From contig JAKOGH010000262.1 in assembly GCA_024811115.1 (NCBI GenBank), positions 1 through 19,534 on the forward strand: DNA of 19,534 bases, given 5' to 3'. Under the pieces are notes generated by a model, which was not told the DNA's origin, made no database searches, and worked only from the letters and a program-made list of their open reading frames with translations. This DNA comes from Terana coerulea (Eukaryota > Basidiomycota > Agaricomycetes > Polyporales > Phanerochaetaceae). Positions 8,760-17,646 of this stretch are shown here, piece after piece. Made by a program: the position numbers and the translations under genes. Each line of letters starts with the position of its first letter. Position 1 is the stretch's first letter.

Positions 8760-10690
8760 CGACGATGGAATGTCGTCCTCGTGAATGCCTGTGTCCGTAC
8801 ATTGACTCCAGCCAGCACACCTCGTGCATCCGGGGGCTGACGTCGAAACGTGCCTATGTACGTTGCGTTCATCCCGTCGGCCTGCAGCTGCTGATTCATG
8901 CACCGATACTGCAGCCGTCGAGATAAGCATAATGACTTCCGCCACTCAACGTTCAGCGGGGGTGTCGTCCGCGAACTGTTGACTCGGTTGAAAGGACCCA
9001 CGTTGCCCACCGCACGTCCAGTTCTTGCGGTATCGCCGTGCCTCGCGCCGACGAGAGCATACATTACATTTCAGCTGTCGCACCTTGCATGTTGCCCGAG
9101 CGTCAGGGTCCAGATCCCAAGGCCTCCGTTGCAAATACGTGCCAGACCGCCTTCCCACAACTTCCGACGCGGCGGGCTGTATTGTGCATTGACGTCGAGG
9201 GTATCGAAGTCGCCATGTATAGTCGCCTGTCGTCCGGTGTCCGGCGGGATGGGCATTCGGCGAGCGGCCTGCATAGAGGAGGCGGCGGCCGGCGCGTCGA
9301 TGAAGACATCCTTGCGCGTCTGAAATGGTCAGTAGGCGTTGGAGGATGCTATGAAGATGAGAGCTCACAACGTATCGACGTCCAACGACCAAGTACAAGT
9401 CTCGATAAATACACGAGAGATTCCATACTAGTACTTGTGACCGTGATGGTGGCGCCAGCGATGGCGCGTAGAGGGTGTGAATACCGAAATCGTCACGCAA
9501 TGTTGTCTACCGAGGCCTGATAGGGTGTGGGACGGCCGCAGCCAATAAACCAGAGTGCTTTTCATGTCGCGCCAGGGTGGAACAGTGCGCGAGAAGATGC
9601 CGAGGTATGGGCACCCTCCAAGCGTGAGGAGCCGAAGGCACCTGCGAGAGGCTGAGATCTGCGTGCAGAGCGATGCCGAGAGACAGTACCGAAAGGCTCC
9701 GAAACATCGCGTTTGGTGAAAGATTAAAAGCAAGGCGACGGCGGCGTCGAGAGAACAGGTTGTTGCGCCATGGTCCGGGTGGGTCTCTTGAGCGTACATC
9801 TTCACAGCGTGCAGATCCATCGCTGTACGCTGCCCAGATGACAAACCGCCTACCCGTCGTCATCTGCCGAACGATCCGTCTGCCGGAAAGCGTCAGCATG
9901 ACGGTCAAAGCGTGCATTCTCGTGCACGTACCAGGCGCCGGCTATGTAGCAGTGACAAGACGTATCGCATACCCGCAGCGAAGAGTCTTGGTGGAGCGGT
10001 GCCCAGCCTCTGATCTCGACGACGCTAGGGTCGCCGTCTGGCAGGCGACGGGCCGCAGGAATGGCTTCACGCAGCATGCATCGGCCACGCACTCGGTGCG
10101 CAAAGGAAAGGTGTATCGTTCGACAAACGACCTGTGCGAAGAAGACAGCGCCGTTAGCTTGCAGATGAAGACATCCGTGCGAGGACTTGCCGAGCTGGGG
10201 GCGTTCTGTCTTGAGACGAGAAGGATTTGTCGTGCAACTGACACTTGTTTACACGTGCTTCCGGTCCATAGGTCCAGTAGGAGGCGCGATACTGTCCTCA
10301 AAGGAGTGCTCAGCGGATAAAGTGGGAAGCCATGGCGATACGGACTCACAGCACAGGGATGCCCACACATCAGCTTAAAGGTGCCTTGGTGCTTCTTCCA
10401 GTATCAGGAATGCCGCAGCAAGAAGTTCGAGTTCATCGAAGAGCGACAGCAGCCCTGGAAAGCGTCAGGACAAGATGCAAGCGGGACGAGGAAGGTTTAC
10501 GCTCACCACAGGCTTGGTTCGGTTTCTCGCACATTCCGTTCTACTTGCCACATCTGCTCGCTATGTTTTCCCCTGTGTGTCTTCGCGATGTTCTACGGAG
10601 GGGGCCAGCCGAGGTCGAAGGAAGATGGAGGTGGTGATGCAGGATGAAGTGGATTCGAAAGCACGAACGCCATTGTCCGAGCGCCTGCTG
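8760..10690 (-). pseudogene. Relic of an intron-containing gene, copy X-A
   Basis: Read on the minus strand, this matches X-B (12690-14700) in exon and intron lengths. Intron 1 is 10455-10506 (52 nt, GTGAGC...CTGAC...TTCCAG). Exon 2 is 10350-10454 (105 nt). Intron 2 is 10292-10349 (58 nt, GTGAGT...GGACAG). A third acceptor, CGCACAG, lies near 10120. The frame shared with X-B gives YWKKHQGTFKLMCGHPCA at the end of exon 2, exon 3 open throughout, VVCRTIHLSFAH after intron 3 and VHENARFDRHADAF further on. Stops occur at different codons in the two copies, as expected of independent decay. A possible start is MAFVLSNPLHPASPPP, near 10670. I do not recognise the family. The boundaries are approximate. 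Confidence 0.5.
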
Positions 10691-10699
10691 GGGAGCCAC

Positions 10700-10946
10700 G
10701 GGTAGCACATGTTTGTTCCATATCCGTATTTAGAGCGCCACGGCGTCGCAACCCTCCTTGCGCCGACAACCTCTGCTTGACCTCTACCGGAGTCTTGAAA
10801 ACATCACTTTCGAGTGAGTAAATGCCGCGGATGTTCTGAAGGAAGTCGGCTCACGAGAGGGCTTTAGACGCACCGGTTCAAGCTGTTTTCACAGGTCGCA
10901 CCGCCACTTGTGATACATCCGTTACATCAGCAAAACCGTGGAGGCG
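10700..10946. other. Intergenic, nothing recognised
   Basis: Short stretch between the presumed 5' end of X-A and the palindrome. No feature that I can support. Confidence 0.4.
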
Positions 10947-10984
10947 CTGACGAGCCCTGATAAAGCTTTATCAGGGCTCGTCAG
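10947..10984. repeat. 38-bp perfect palindrome
   Basis: Arms of 19 bp (CTGACGAGCCCTGATAAAG and its exact complement) meet with no spacer at a central AAGCTT (10963-10968). The right arm continues into GGCCATCAGGGGCGTCAG. A partial copy of this right side lies at 11205-11250. It is not followed by a T-tract and lies in no ORF of interest, so a transcription terminator is unlikely. It may be a self-complementary end of a small mobile element or a fold-back repeat. Confidence 0.8.
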
Positions 10985-11150
10985 GGCCATCAGGGGCGTC
11001 AGTCTCAGCCGGCTCGTCGAGCGCTCTCAGACCTGTTCAGCACCTCTCGCAAGTTTGGGCTTCCTCAAGCAATCCACAAGCATTAGGGATGTCAGAATCA
11101 TGGTGCATACTTTAGTTTCGGCACTGAGACAACGTAGAATAATGGTAAAT

Positions 11151-11204
11151 AAAAAATACTAAAGGAACATGGCTCCTATGGGGCTCGAACCCAGGCGTCT
11201 AATC
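11151..11204 (-). tRNA. tRNA-like 3' half fragment, no 5' half found
   Basis: On the minus strand the sequence ends with CCTGGGTTCGAGCCCCAT, a TΨC arm and loop with the GGTTCGA core, followed by AGGAGCC (acceptor 3' strand, complement of 11171-11177) and A. Thirteen bases further is a run of six T (complement of 11151-11156), which fits a Pol III terminator. The matching 5' acceptor strand GGCTCCT and a D arm are not present where they should be. Instead the sequence joins a block resembling the palindrome arm at 11205. This could be a broken tRNA gene or part of a tRNA-derived SINE. Confidence 0.35.
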
Positions 11205-11250
11205 CTTTATCAGTACTCGTCAGTCGGCGTCAGGGCTGTCAGGGCGTCGG
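11205..11250. repeat. Partial copy of the palindrome's right side
   Basis: CTTTATCAG..CTCGTCAG, followed by GGCGTCAGGGCTGTCAGGGCGTC, resembles 10965-11005 (CTTTATCAGGGCTCGTCAG, then GGCCATCAGGGGCGTCAG). Both carry several short GTCAGG words. The copy abuts the tRNA-like fragment. Confidence 0.5.
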
Positions 11251-11601
11251 TGCTCCACTCTTTTACTGATGCTACGAGGAAGTCGAAGCACAGCATTCCC
11301 TTCATCTCCGTGAGTAAGCCCTGCCAGAACCTGGTCAAGTATACTGATCCTTCCTCATGCCCCAGCCTCAGCGTCCAACATACTTCCAAACTCGCTTCCA
11401 CCGCTCAGCCATGTGCACCGCCACAACAGAACCCAAAACCTTACTGCGCGATTGAGCGTCCGATAGTCCACGCAGGTACCTGCGCTGCACTCTCCACTAC
11501 TGCCCTACACCCCACCAGTACCCTGCTCAAGTTCCACGGTCTGACGCAAGGATTCATCCTCATTGTGCAGTCGCCGAACAAGTCAGCGCATCTCCGTAGG
11601 C

Positions 11602-12651
11602 ATGCCTAGCTGGTTCAAGACCACTAAAGCATCGCGCAAGTACGTCGACCTCATCAACAAAGCGTCCTGCAAGTGGCCGAACTGGGACCCTCCCAACACC
11701 ATAAACGTACGCAATTTCATGCTGCACTACTCATTCACCAATATTGATGACAATATCCAGGCAGGAGACTACGGCACGATAGATGAGACTACTGGGGAGT
11801 TTCTCCGACATGGGAACATTTACAACCTTGCCGTCCCGCTCGCCAGCACAGACAACGACACTAGGGATGCCGCAGAACAGATGAAGAGCGCTGCGAACGA
11901 CTGGCCGCCGCAGTTGAGCAAGAAACCTGAAGAGATCTATCAGGTGTGCTCCAGGAATGCCAAGTATACCAGATCGGATGCTACCGCGCAGGCGTGCGTA
12001 TCTCCCTCTGTTCCATACGAAAATATGCTCATACATAATGATGTTCAGGTCTGCCCCCGGCGTTGCAAAGGTTCAATTTGCGGCTCAGATTGAGTTCAAG
12101 AAGAGGCGAGGCGCATTCCTAGTGATGCACAACGCACGGATGACGACGTTGCCCAACGAGTTCCTCATGGCTACAGAGCAAAACAAGCTCTTGAAGGGGA
12201 AGGTCCTCGTCACGCAAACCTTCGCATGTGATGGATACGCTCTGTACCTTTCCAGCAGCAGTGAGTCTCACCGACCACGCATTTTCTGTCGCTCACGGTG
12301 TCCGTTCTTGTAGAGGAAGAGTCAATTAACATCGAGCTGAAGGCTCTCACCGCAAACGGTCCTGCTAATGCCGGCGGCCAGCTCGGCTGGCATCACATGG
12401 GTGGCTCAGGGTCGGGCCTCTTTCGCCATGCCCACGGCACGGAGGATGTGGGCATCCCTCTGTATCACATCATGGCCATTCGGAAGCTGCCTGCTAGGAG
12501 AGCGGATAAGGGCGGCTTCGAGGATGAAAAGTGGGTTCATCGTATCACTGTATCGCGATTCATCTGACAGTGGGTCGCTACTAGGTGGGAGCAAGTCGAT
12601 ACACCCTGGAGATACCTTGATGACGACGGCGAGGAGGAACCGGATGACTAG
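11602..12651 (+). CDS. Gene Y: 277-residue protein, candidate fungal gasdermin-like effector
   Basis: An intact five-exon gene: 11602-11706, 11761-11993, 12049-12260, 12314-12530, 12585-12651. The four introns of 53-55 nt keep the frame throughout. Visible motifs: MPSWF start, WPNWDPP (25-31), GDYGTIDETTGEFLRHGNIY (37-56), FKKRRGAFLVMH (129-140), LLKGKVLVTQ (160-169), CDGYALYLS (173-181), IPLYHIMAIRK (231-241), then a basic linker (LPARRADKGG) and an acidic tail ending DDDGEEEPDD. No signal peptide or membrane helix. I recall this motif set from uncharacterised Agaricomycete proteins. The size, the strand-rich middle and the short C-terminal tail resemble the fungal RCD-1/HET-Q1 gasdermin-like group, whose members are activated by removal of a short C-terminal part, and CHAT proteases are known neighbours of such genes. 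The gene model is firm; the family call is inference. Otherwise it is an Agaricomycete protein of unknown function. Confidence 0.8.
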
Positions 12652-12689
12652 TTCAAGACTTTTCCAACCCGTTGCCGTCTGCTAGGTTC

Positions 12690-14705
12690 ATGTCGCTTTC
12701 TCCTGGCTCGTTCTGTGTGTATGCTTACAGCAGGTGTTGTCGTATTATTGGCTCTATTAACTGTACAGTGTGGTGTAGTAACTGTAAAATACCAATCGCC
12801 GGATTTCCCACTACAGTCCACAGTACATGCGACATTTTCCCCCGGGAAGGGTGTAGTCACCCTGGTGCCATCTCCCCAAGATCTTGGTGCACCTCTGTAC
12901 CACCACATTCCAAGCCATGGCCACGCGACGTGTCTCTTTTGCGCTATCGCTGCGTCGTGGGGTGCATGGCCGTCTTCGCTACCGAAGGCGTCGGCTACTT
13001 GACACGCACATCCGATGGCCGACGTCGAGCTCTCGCATAGACCACCGGTCCTTCACGCCGGTCAGATCCGAGCGAAAAGGTTCGTCATCGCGGGCCTGTT
13101 GGTCTTGCACAACCGAGGACGGACTTAAGTATAGGTCGCATCCAACTTTCGACGCCAAACTTCCCGTGGCGACACCAGCGGCGTATCGCATGCCTGCCTG
13201 CTGGATCCTCTACAGCTTGCGCACCCGCACAATTCTTGCAGTATCGCATTGTCTGGTGGCGAGTAGGGCACCAAGCCGTCGCGAAGACATCATAATCAAG
13301 TATGCGCCGTGGATGACAAGGTGCTGGACCTGAACGGCCGCTGACCGAGAAGCGTTCAAACGGCCCTGCGAGTGCACATGAGTGATTTTACTACGAGAAA
13401 CGCACGTCAGTCTCCACAAGAACGCGTACAGGTGGGTTTAAGTCGCACCTTAGATCGAATAATGCGCGCCCGAGCGACGAGAACTGCATAGATGCCTCTC
13501 CGGGGCCGAGGAGGCGGTGCCCACAGACGTCGAAATGCCACATTTGAAGGCAGAAAGAGACCCGGCGAGCGCGACCAAAGGGCAGCGGCGGTGGGAAACT
13601 GCGTACAACTGCCGTCCGTCTGACACTTCCCATGGTAGGTCTAGGGGTGCAATCTGGTGAGGTGCGTGCGCCCTTGTTGCGCGTCCCCGCGTCCCGCTGG
13701 ACCAAATTTGCACGTGTCGGCACCGGTGTTGCGTCTTTGCGCCGGAAGACGGAAGATTGCCCACAGCGGTCGGAGTTGGTCTCGTAGATGCGTTTATTCG
13801 CTATGTATATCTTCGTTTCCGGTTGCTGCGAGCCAAAAATAATGTGAAGACGCGCCGTGGTCCGAGGGGTCTGCGGAAGAGCATCAAGGGTATGGTCAAT
13901 GCGTGTATTTCTGTACACGCACCGAGCAAAACCAATCCCGCGGGATTTCGACGGGTACCTAGCGGCGGCACAACGGATTGACGACCCGCGGCCAGGAGCC
14001 TTGGTGAAGTAGCATCGTGCTTGAAATCTCGATGCTGCCTAGAGCGGATCGCCGCACAACAAGAAACGGGTTGGGGATGCAAATCCGAGGAAGCCGGATG
14101 GCGTGGAGTGCAACCTAGAGCTCGGCTCGCAAGGTCAGGTTATATCGCCGTGCGGTGAGCGACCTGTGTGGAGGAGACGGGGTCATCGGCTGGCGACGTT
14201 CTTACATCGACTTGCTGTGCCCGAGGCCTTTGGTCTCAGAAAGCTGAATCTTCGTCCCACGACCAGCGCTTGTCCAGGTGTATTTCCATCCACGGTTCTA
14301 GACGGAGAGACAGAACTATCCTCGAAGAAGAGCTCAGTAACCGAGGGAAGAGGTTATGGTGATTGACACTCACAGCATGACAACGCCCCGTAAACAGCTC
14401 ACAGATCATCTTGTGTTTCTTCCAGGGTCCACGGTGCTATCGAGAGGTATCCTAGCAGGTCAAAGGGCAGCGGTGGTCCTGAAAGGAGTCAGAACGGCAC
14501 GCACGCTGGCTGAGAAAAGTGCATACTCACCAAGAACCTTGCAAAATTCTCCCGTGCTTTCCGCTCTGAATCCAGCAACTGCTCCCTATGCGGGCCCCTG
14601 TGCGCCCCTGCAAGGTCTTCCGAGGTGGACGAGCAAGGTCGAAAGGTGACACTGACAGAGTGGTGGCAGAAGACCGCAAGACGGCACGGGCGTGGGAGTG
14701 GCACC
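12690..14705 (-). pseudogene. Relic of an intron-containing gene, copy X-B
   Basis: The minus-strand counterpart of X-A. Intron 1 is 14479-14530 (52 nt, GTGAGT...TTCTGACTCC...TTTCAG), exon 2 is 14374-14478 (105 nt) and intron 2 is 14316-14373 (58 nt, GTGAGT...GGATAG). These three lengths equal those of X-A. A third intron (GTAAGAAC...CACACAG) ends near 14160. Exon 1 contains HRGPHREQLLDSERKARENF, matching HRGKHSEQMWQVERNVRE in X-A. Exon 2 ends with PWKKHKMICELFTGRCHA. In-frame TAG codons sit where X-A has TCG, CGG and TGG. Similarity continues at CTEIHALT/VYRNTRIDHTLDAL (about 13900) and near 13220-13270. Family not recognised. It lies head to head with CHAT-B. Confidence 0.5.
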
Positions 14706-14719
14706 TTCATGCATTAGAG

Positions 14720-15307
14720 GTATATACAGGCAAGTGAGATATAATGCAGCGTTGTTGAAAGCGTGTAGATGAGCATAAAGTGAGTGAAGAACAGAGGCGG
14801 GCGACACCGCGACGATGAGACGTTTACAGATGGAGGGTAGCCTGCAGAGGGGAAGATCGGCGAGTACTGGCGGTAAACTGACGGATCGGGCTGCGTCAAG
14901 TACGCATGCCTTATGACTTTCAAGGAGCACCGTGTGTTGTGGGCTAACGAAGGCAGCCTGAGTGCCAGTCAAAAGTCTGAAGGACAGACCTTGCAATCCT
15001 CAGCGCCTTCGTGGCGGCCACGTGCGTTTTGATACTCAGCCGGTGATTGCCCGTGATGACCGCATCATTCTCGGATCCCGATACATGCCCACTGCCCAGC
15101 TGCTCTCTGCTTCATATTTCCACTCACCAGTACTTGACCGGTGAAGCGAAACCCACAGCCACAATATTTACGGACACCGGCCCGACAGGATGATATGTAC
15201 TGAGAGGAACACTGTAAGGAGAACCAGGCTGTTTTCGCAAGGTCTTACCCCCTTCTTTGTCCTGCACTCGATCGTGTGTGATATACACCAGAAACGGTTT
15301 AACAGGC
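14720..15307. other. Intergenic between X-B and CHAT-B
   Basis: No gene or RNA recognised. The stretch separates the presumed 5' end of X-B (minus) from the start of similarity to the CHAT-A upstream region at 15308. It would have held promoters for both when they were active. Minus-strand open frames of up to 136 codons show no motif. Confidence 0.4.
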
Positions 15308-16551
15308 ACACGAGCCATGTTGCATGAATCAAGGAGATAGCCGTCGAATGACGCTCTGCGTGTTGATGCAACCGTGTCGGCCTTGACCTCCCGCCGTCAA
15401 TCCCACATACCGGCAGCACTACTATCCACACCGCCGCCCACCTCATCATCCCCGGGTCATTTGACAACACTCAAGCCATGTTATATCCGATACTGTGTGC
15501 TTGACCTTTTCTCTGAACTTTCCGCGCTGCACTAACATTGCCACATCCTCCAGCCGTGCCTTTGAGGCTATTCGAGCGCCGCATTGTTTCCTCGTTACGT
15601 GTTGCACCTAAAGCCCCAAGCAGCGGGTATGTCCACCATTGCTTATAATGCCTCACTGTCCTCAACTTCACAATTTGTAGACACTATCAAGGGCTCGATT
15701 AAGGTGTACAATGTGCGATGCTATCACAAAACTACAATACTCACCTGCTGGGATGACTTGAAAGAGGTGGGGAAAGCAGAGGGACTTGAGTAGAGCTAGT
15801 AGAGTGGATATGAATCAACGATGTTGTTGAGTCTGGGGTTTAGCCCACAGACCAGCCTCTTTATATACATGTGTAGAGGGACCCCAGACACTACCTAAGA
15901 CCTCCAATACCATATGCTGACTGATACAGTCAGGTGATGTCTGACTAAGGCTCCAGAGCATACCACCGCTCTAACTCCCTTATCAGATCTGACCTAGCTA
16001 TCATGCTAACATCAACACTATCTAGATGTTCTAATCTAGCTACTATACACTACCAGTACACGATGTCATAGTGACCTCATAGTGAGGTCATAGTCTAAAA
16101 CGAATCCAGAACTGAGTCCATAATCCTGTGTCCGTATGAGGCATATCCCTGATAACCATGCGTCCGTCGCATGGCCAACTGATCAGCATCTTGTAATGCT
16201 GTTGTGACAACTGGGTAACGTGTCCCGTGACTTGATGTTACATTCTAAGCGCTCGTAGACTAGCGCTGAGGGAAATTATGACAGATGCACGCAAAAGTTT
16301 ACTCAAACTGTTATACAATACTAATCAATAGTCCTACCGCCAGATACAACTGAATTGAGCGTGGCTGTAGAAGGCAAAAGTTTTATTTGTTGAAGCATTC
16401 ATTTGGTTGAAAAGGGCCATTGAACAAAGCCGAAAACACATCAGGGCATCCTGAGCGCGTGCATCATCCAACCACTGCTATCGCCACCCCTCTCATTCAC
16501 AAAAGGATTCAGTCTATTACAGTCCAACATACCTTTGAACACAGACATCTG
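15308..16551 (+). repeat. Second copy of the CHAT upstream region
   Basis: Similar to 4917-5579: shared GGAGATAGCCGTCGAAT, TTGACAACACTCAAGCC, GCACTAACA, TTGTTTCCTCGTT versus CTGCCTCGTTGC, CGCCAGATACAACTGAA, and the ATTACAG splice acceptor just ahead of the start codon. The copy is diverged and is interrupted at about 15733-16322 by an LTR-like insertion. It shows that the duplication covered promoter and 5' UTR as well as coding sequence. Confidence 0.7.
15733..16322 (-). mobile_element. Solo LTR-like insertion in the CHAT-B upstream region
   Basis: About 580 bp with no counterpart in the CHAT-A upstream region, flanked by a 9-bp direct repeat TACAATACT (15733-15741 and 16314-16322) that may include the target duplication. 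On the minus strand it has a TATA box (complement of 15859-15867), a CT-rich downstream part and ends in CAGCAGGTGAGTATTG. The same arrangement of TATATAA, short pyrimidine-rich leader and GTGAGT donor is seen in the LTR at 17160-17345. It contains an inverted repeat TGACCTCA/TGAGGTCA at 16072-16090. There is no ORF. The exact ends are uncertain because a canonical TG...CA pair was not found. Confidence 0.5.
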
Positions 16552-17155
16552 ATGCCGCTTGGAGCTGATGAAGACTTTGTTGAATCGTGGCGTCAACTAC
16601 TAGTGTTATGCACTCCGCCCAGCAAAGCCTATCCTTTCTGCCTTTGGGGACTCGCAGATGCACTTCATTGTCACTCTAAAGCAAGTAACAACATTCAGGA
16701 CTGTGAAGAATGCGTGCAACATTATCTCAGATTTCTTGACATTACCCCTCACGCCAGAGTCCCCACCTCAACACATTGTCCTCAATAACTTGGCGCTTGC
16801 ATATTATTTCTGTTTCGGGCAGATTCATGGTATAGAACATCTAAATCAGTCAATATTGCACGACCACGCAGCTCTCAAGTTATGCCCACTAAGGGCACTC
16901 CGACCACTCAATGTCACTCAACAATCAGGGGAATTTGCTTGAGAGCGGATACAAGCGCATGGAAAACATTGGGAACCTTGACGTAGGCGATTGGGCACCA
17001 CAGTGTAGCTCTTGAGTTGCACCCACCAGGGCACCCCAAGCACTCCTTGTCACTCAACAATCTGGCCATTGCACTCATCCGCTAATATGAGCGCATTGGA
17101 AACCTTGCTGATCTTGACAAGGGTGTTGAGTCAGATAGACACCATAAGCACTCTA
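16552..17155 (+). pseudogene. Truncated TPR-CHAT pseudogene (CHAT-B)
   Basis: The start MPLGADEDF, then AYPFCLWGLADALHCHSKAS and CEECVQHYLRFLDITP, match CHAT-A residues 1-65 (MPSSADEDEY, AYPRCLWELAYALHRRFEAY, LEECVQDYLEFLDITP). A one-base insertion near 16750 shifts the frame. The match resumes as HIVLNNLALAYY...QIHGIEHLNQSILH. A second shift near 16890 and further decay follow through two more TPR-like units (about 16920-17130, with HPPGHPKHSLSLNNLA and ERIGNLADLDKG readable). The sequence stops in the third unit, where an LTR begins. The remaining TPRs and the whole CHAT domain are missing, so it cannot encode a peptidase. Confidence 0.85.
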
Positions 17156-17159
17156 CTCA

Positions 17160-17345
17160 TATCTTCTCTATTGTTCTACCAGGTTCCACCATGACGATCT
17201 CTATTGTTTATTGTCCTGGTACCTATTTGTGTCTATTTGTAGTACAGCCACCCTTTATTGTATATAAGGCAGCTCTCTGCCGCCATACTCTAATAAGACT
17301 CTTACAACTCTCAACCCACTAACATGTGTATCTACCAACCTACAG
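17160..17345 (+). mobile_element. LTR (promoter part) of a copia-type retrotransposon
   Basis: Follows directly on the broken CHAT-B. It has a TATA box (TATATAA, 17261-17267), then a short leader (GGCAGCTCTCTGCCGCC, itself a small inverted repeat) and CT/CA-rich sequence ending in CCTACAG before GTGAGTAACC. The 5' end is near TGTTCTACC or TGTTTATTG (17165-17200) and is not fixed. A GTGAGT donor right after the LTR suggests a leader intron, perhaps ending at CTTCTACAG near 17414. Confidence 0.5.
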
Positions 17346-17646
17346 GTGAGTAACCACCCTAGCTTCCTCTAGGCCTCAGTAAGAGTGTACACCGATGTAC
17401 ATGCACTTCTACAGTTATGAGCTCCTGATGATGCGGTTAATTGCGCTGTCACTGGCAGCAGCAACCAGCTCATTAGTAAACTCGCCTGTATCTGTTCGCT
17501 GCCATCGTGCACAACAGTCACGCTCTTTAGCGCACTGTCTGCGCTGGGCAAGCTGAGCAGACATGAGGGTGCTCTTTAGGGCCCCTCCTTGGCTAAAGCT
17601 ATGTCGGTACATTGTGCTGACTGTTCTGTCCCTATAAAACCGAACA
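17346..17646 (+). other. Retrotransposon leader between LTR and gag
   Basis: No ORF of interest. Begins with a GTGAGT splice donor, holds a candidate acceptor TTCTACAG near 17414 followed by TTATGAGCTCCTGATGATG, and ends just ahead of the gag start codon in CCTATAAAACCGAACA. A primer binding site should lie near the LTR end, but I could not identify one. Confidence 0.4.

Noticed and set aside
8349..8945. 198-codon minus-strand frame over the end of CHAT-A
   Set aside because: Largely antisense to the CHAT domain and without motifs; a shadow of the real gene.
9673..10320. 215-codon plus-strand frame
   Set aside because: Arg/Ser-rich with no motif, and antisense to relic X-A, whose splice signals and conserved frame lie on the minus strand.
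10350..10454. MYND zinc finger in relic X (WKKHQ/WKKHK followed by Cys)
   Set aside because: The upstream Cys pairs needed for a MYND finger are not found in the shared frame, so the resemblance is too short to name a family.
11169..11609. 146-codon frame upstream of gene Y as a separate gene
   Set aside because: It runs through the tRNA-like fragment and repeat and has no motif; the stretch is better read as promoter and leader of Y.
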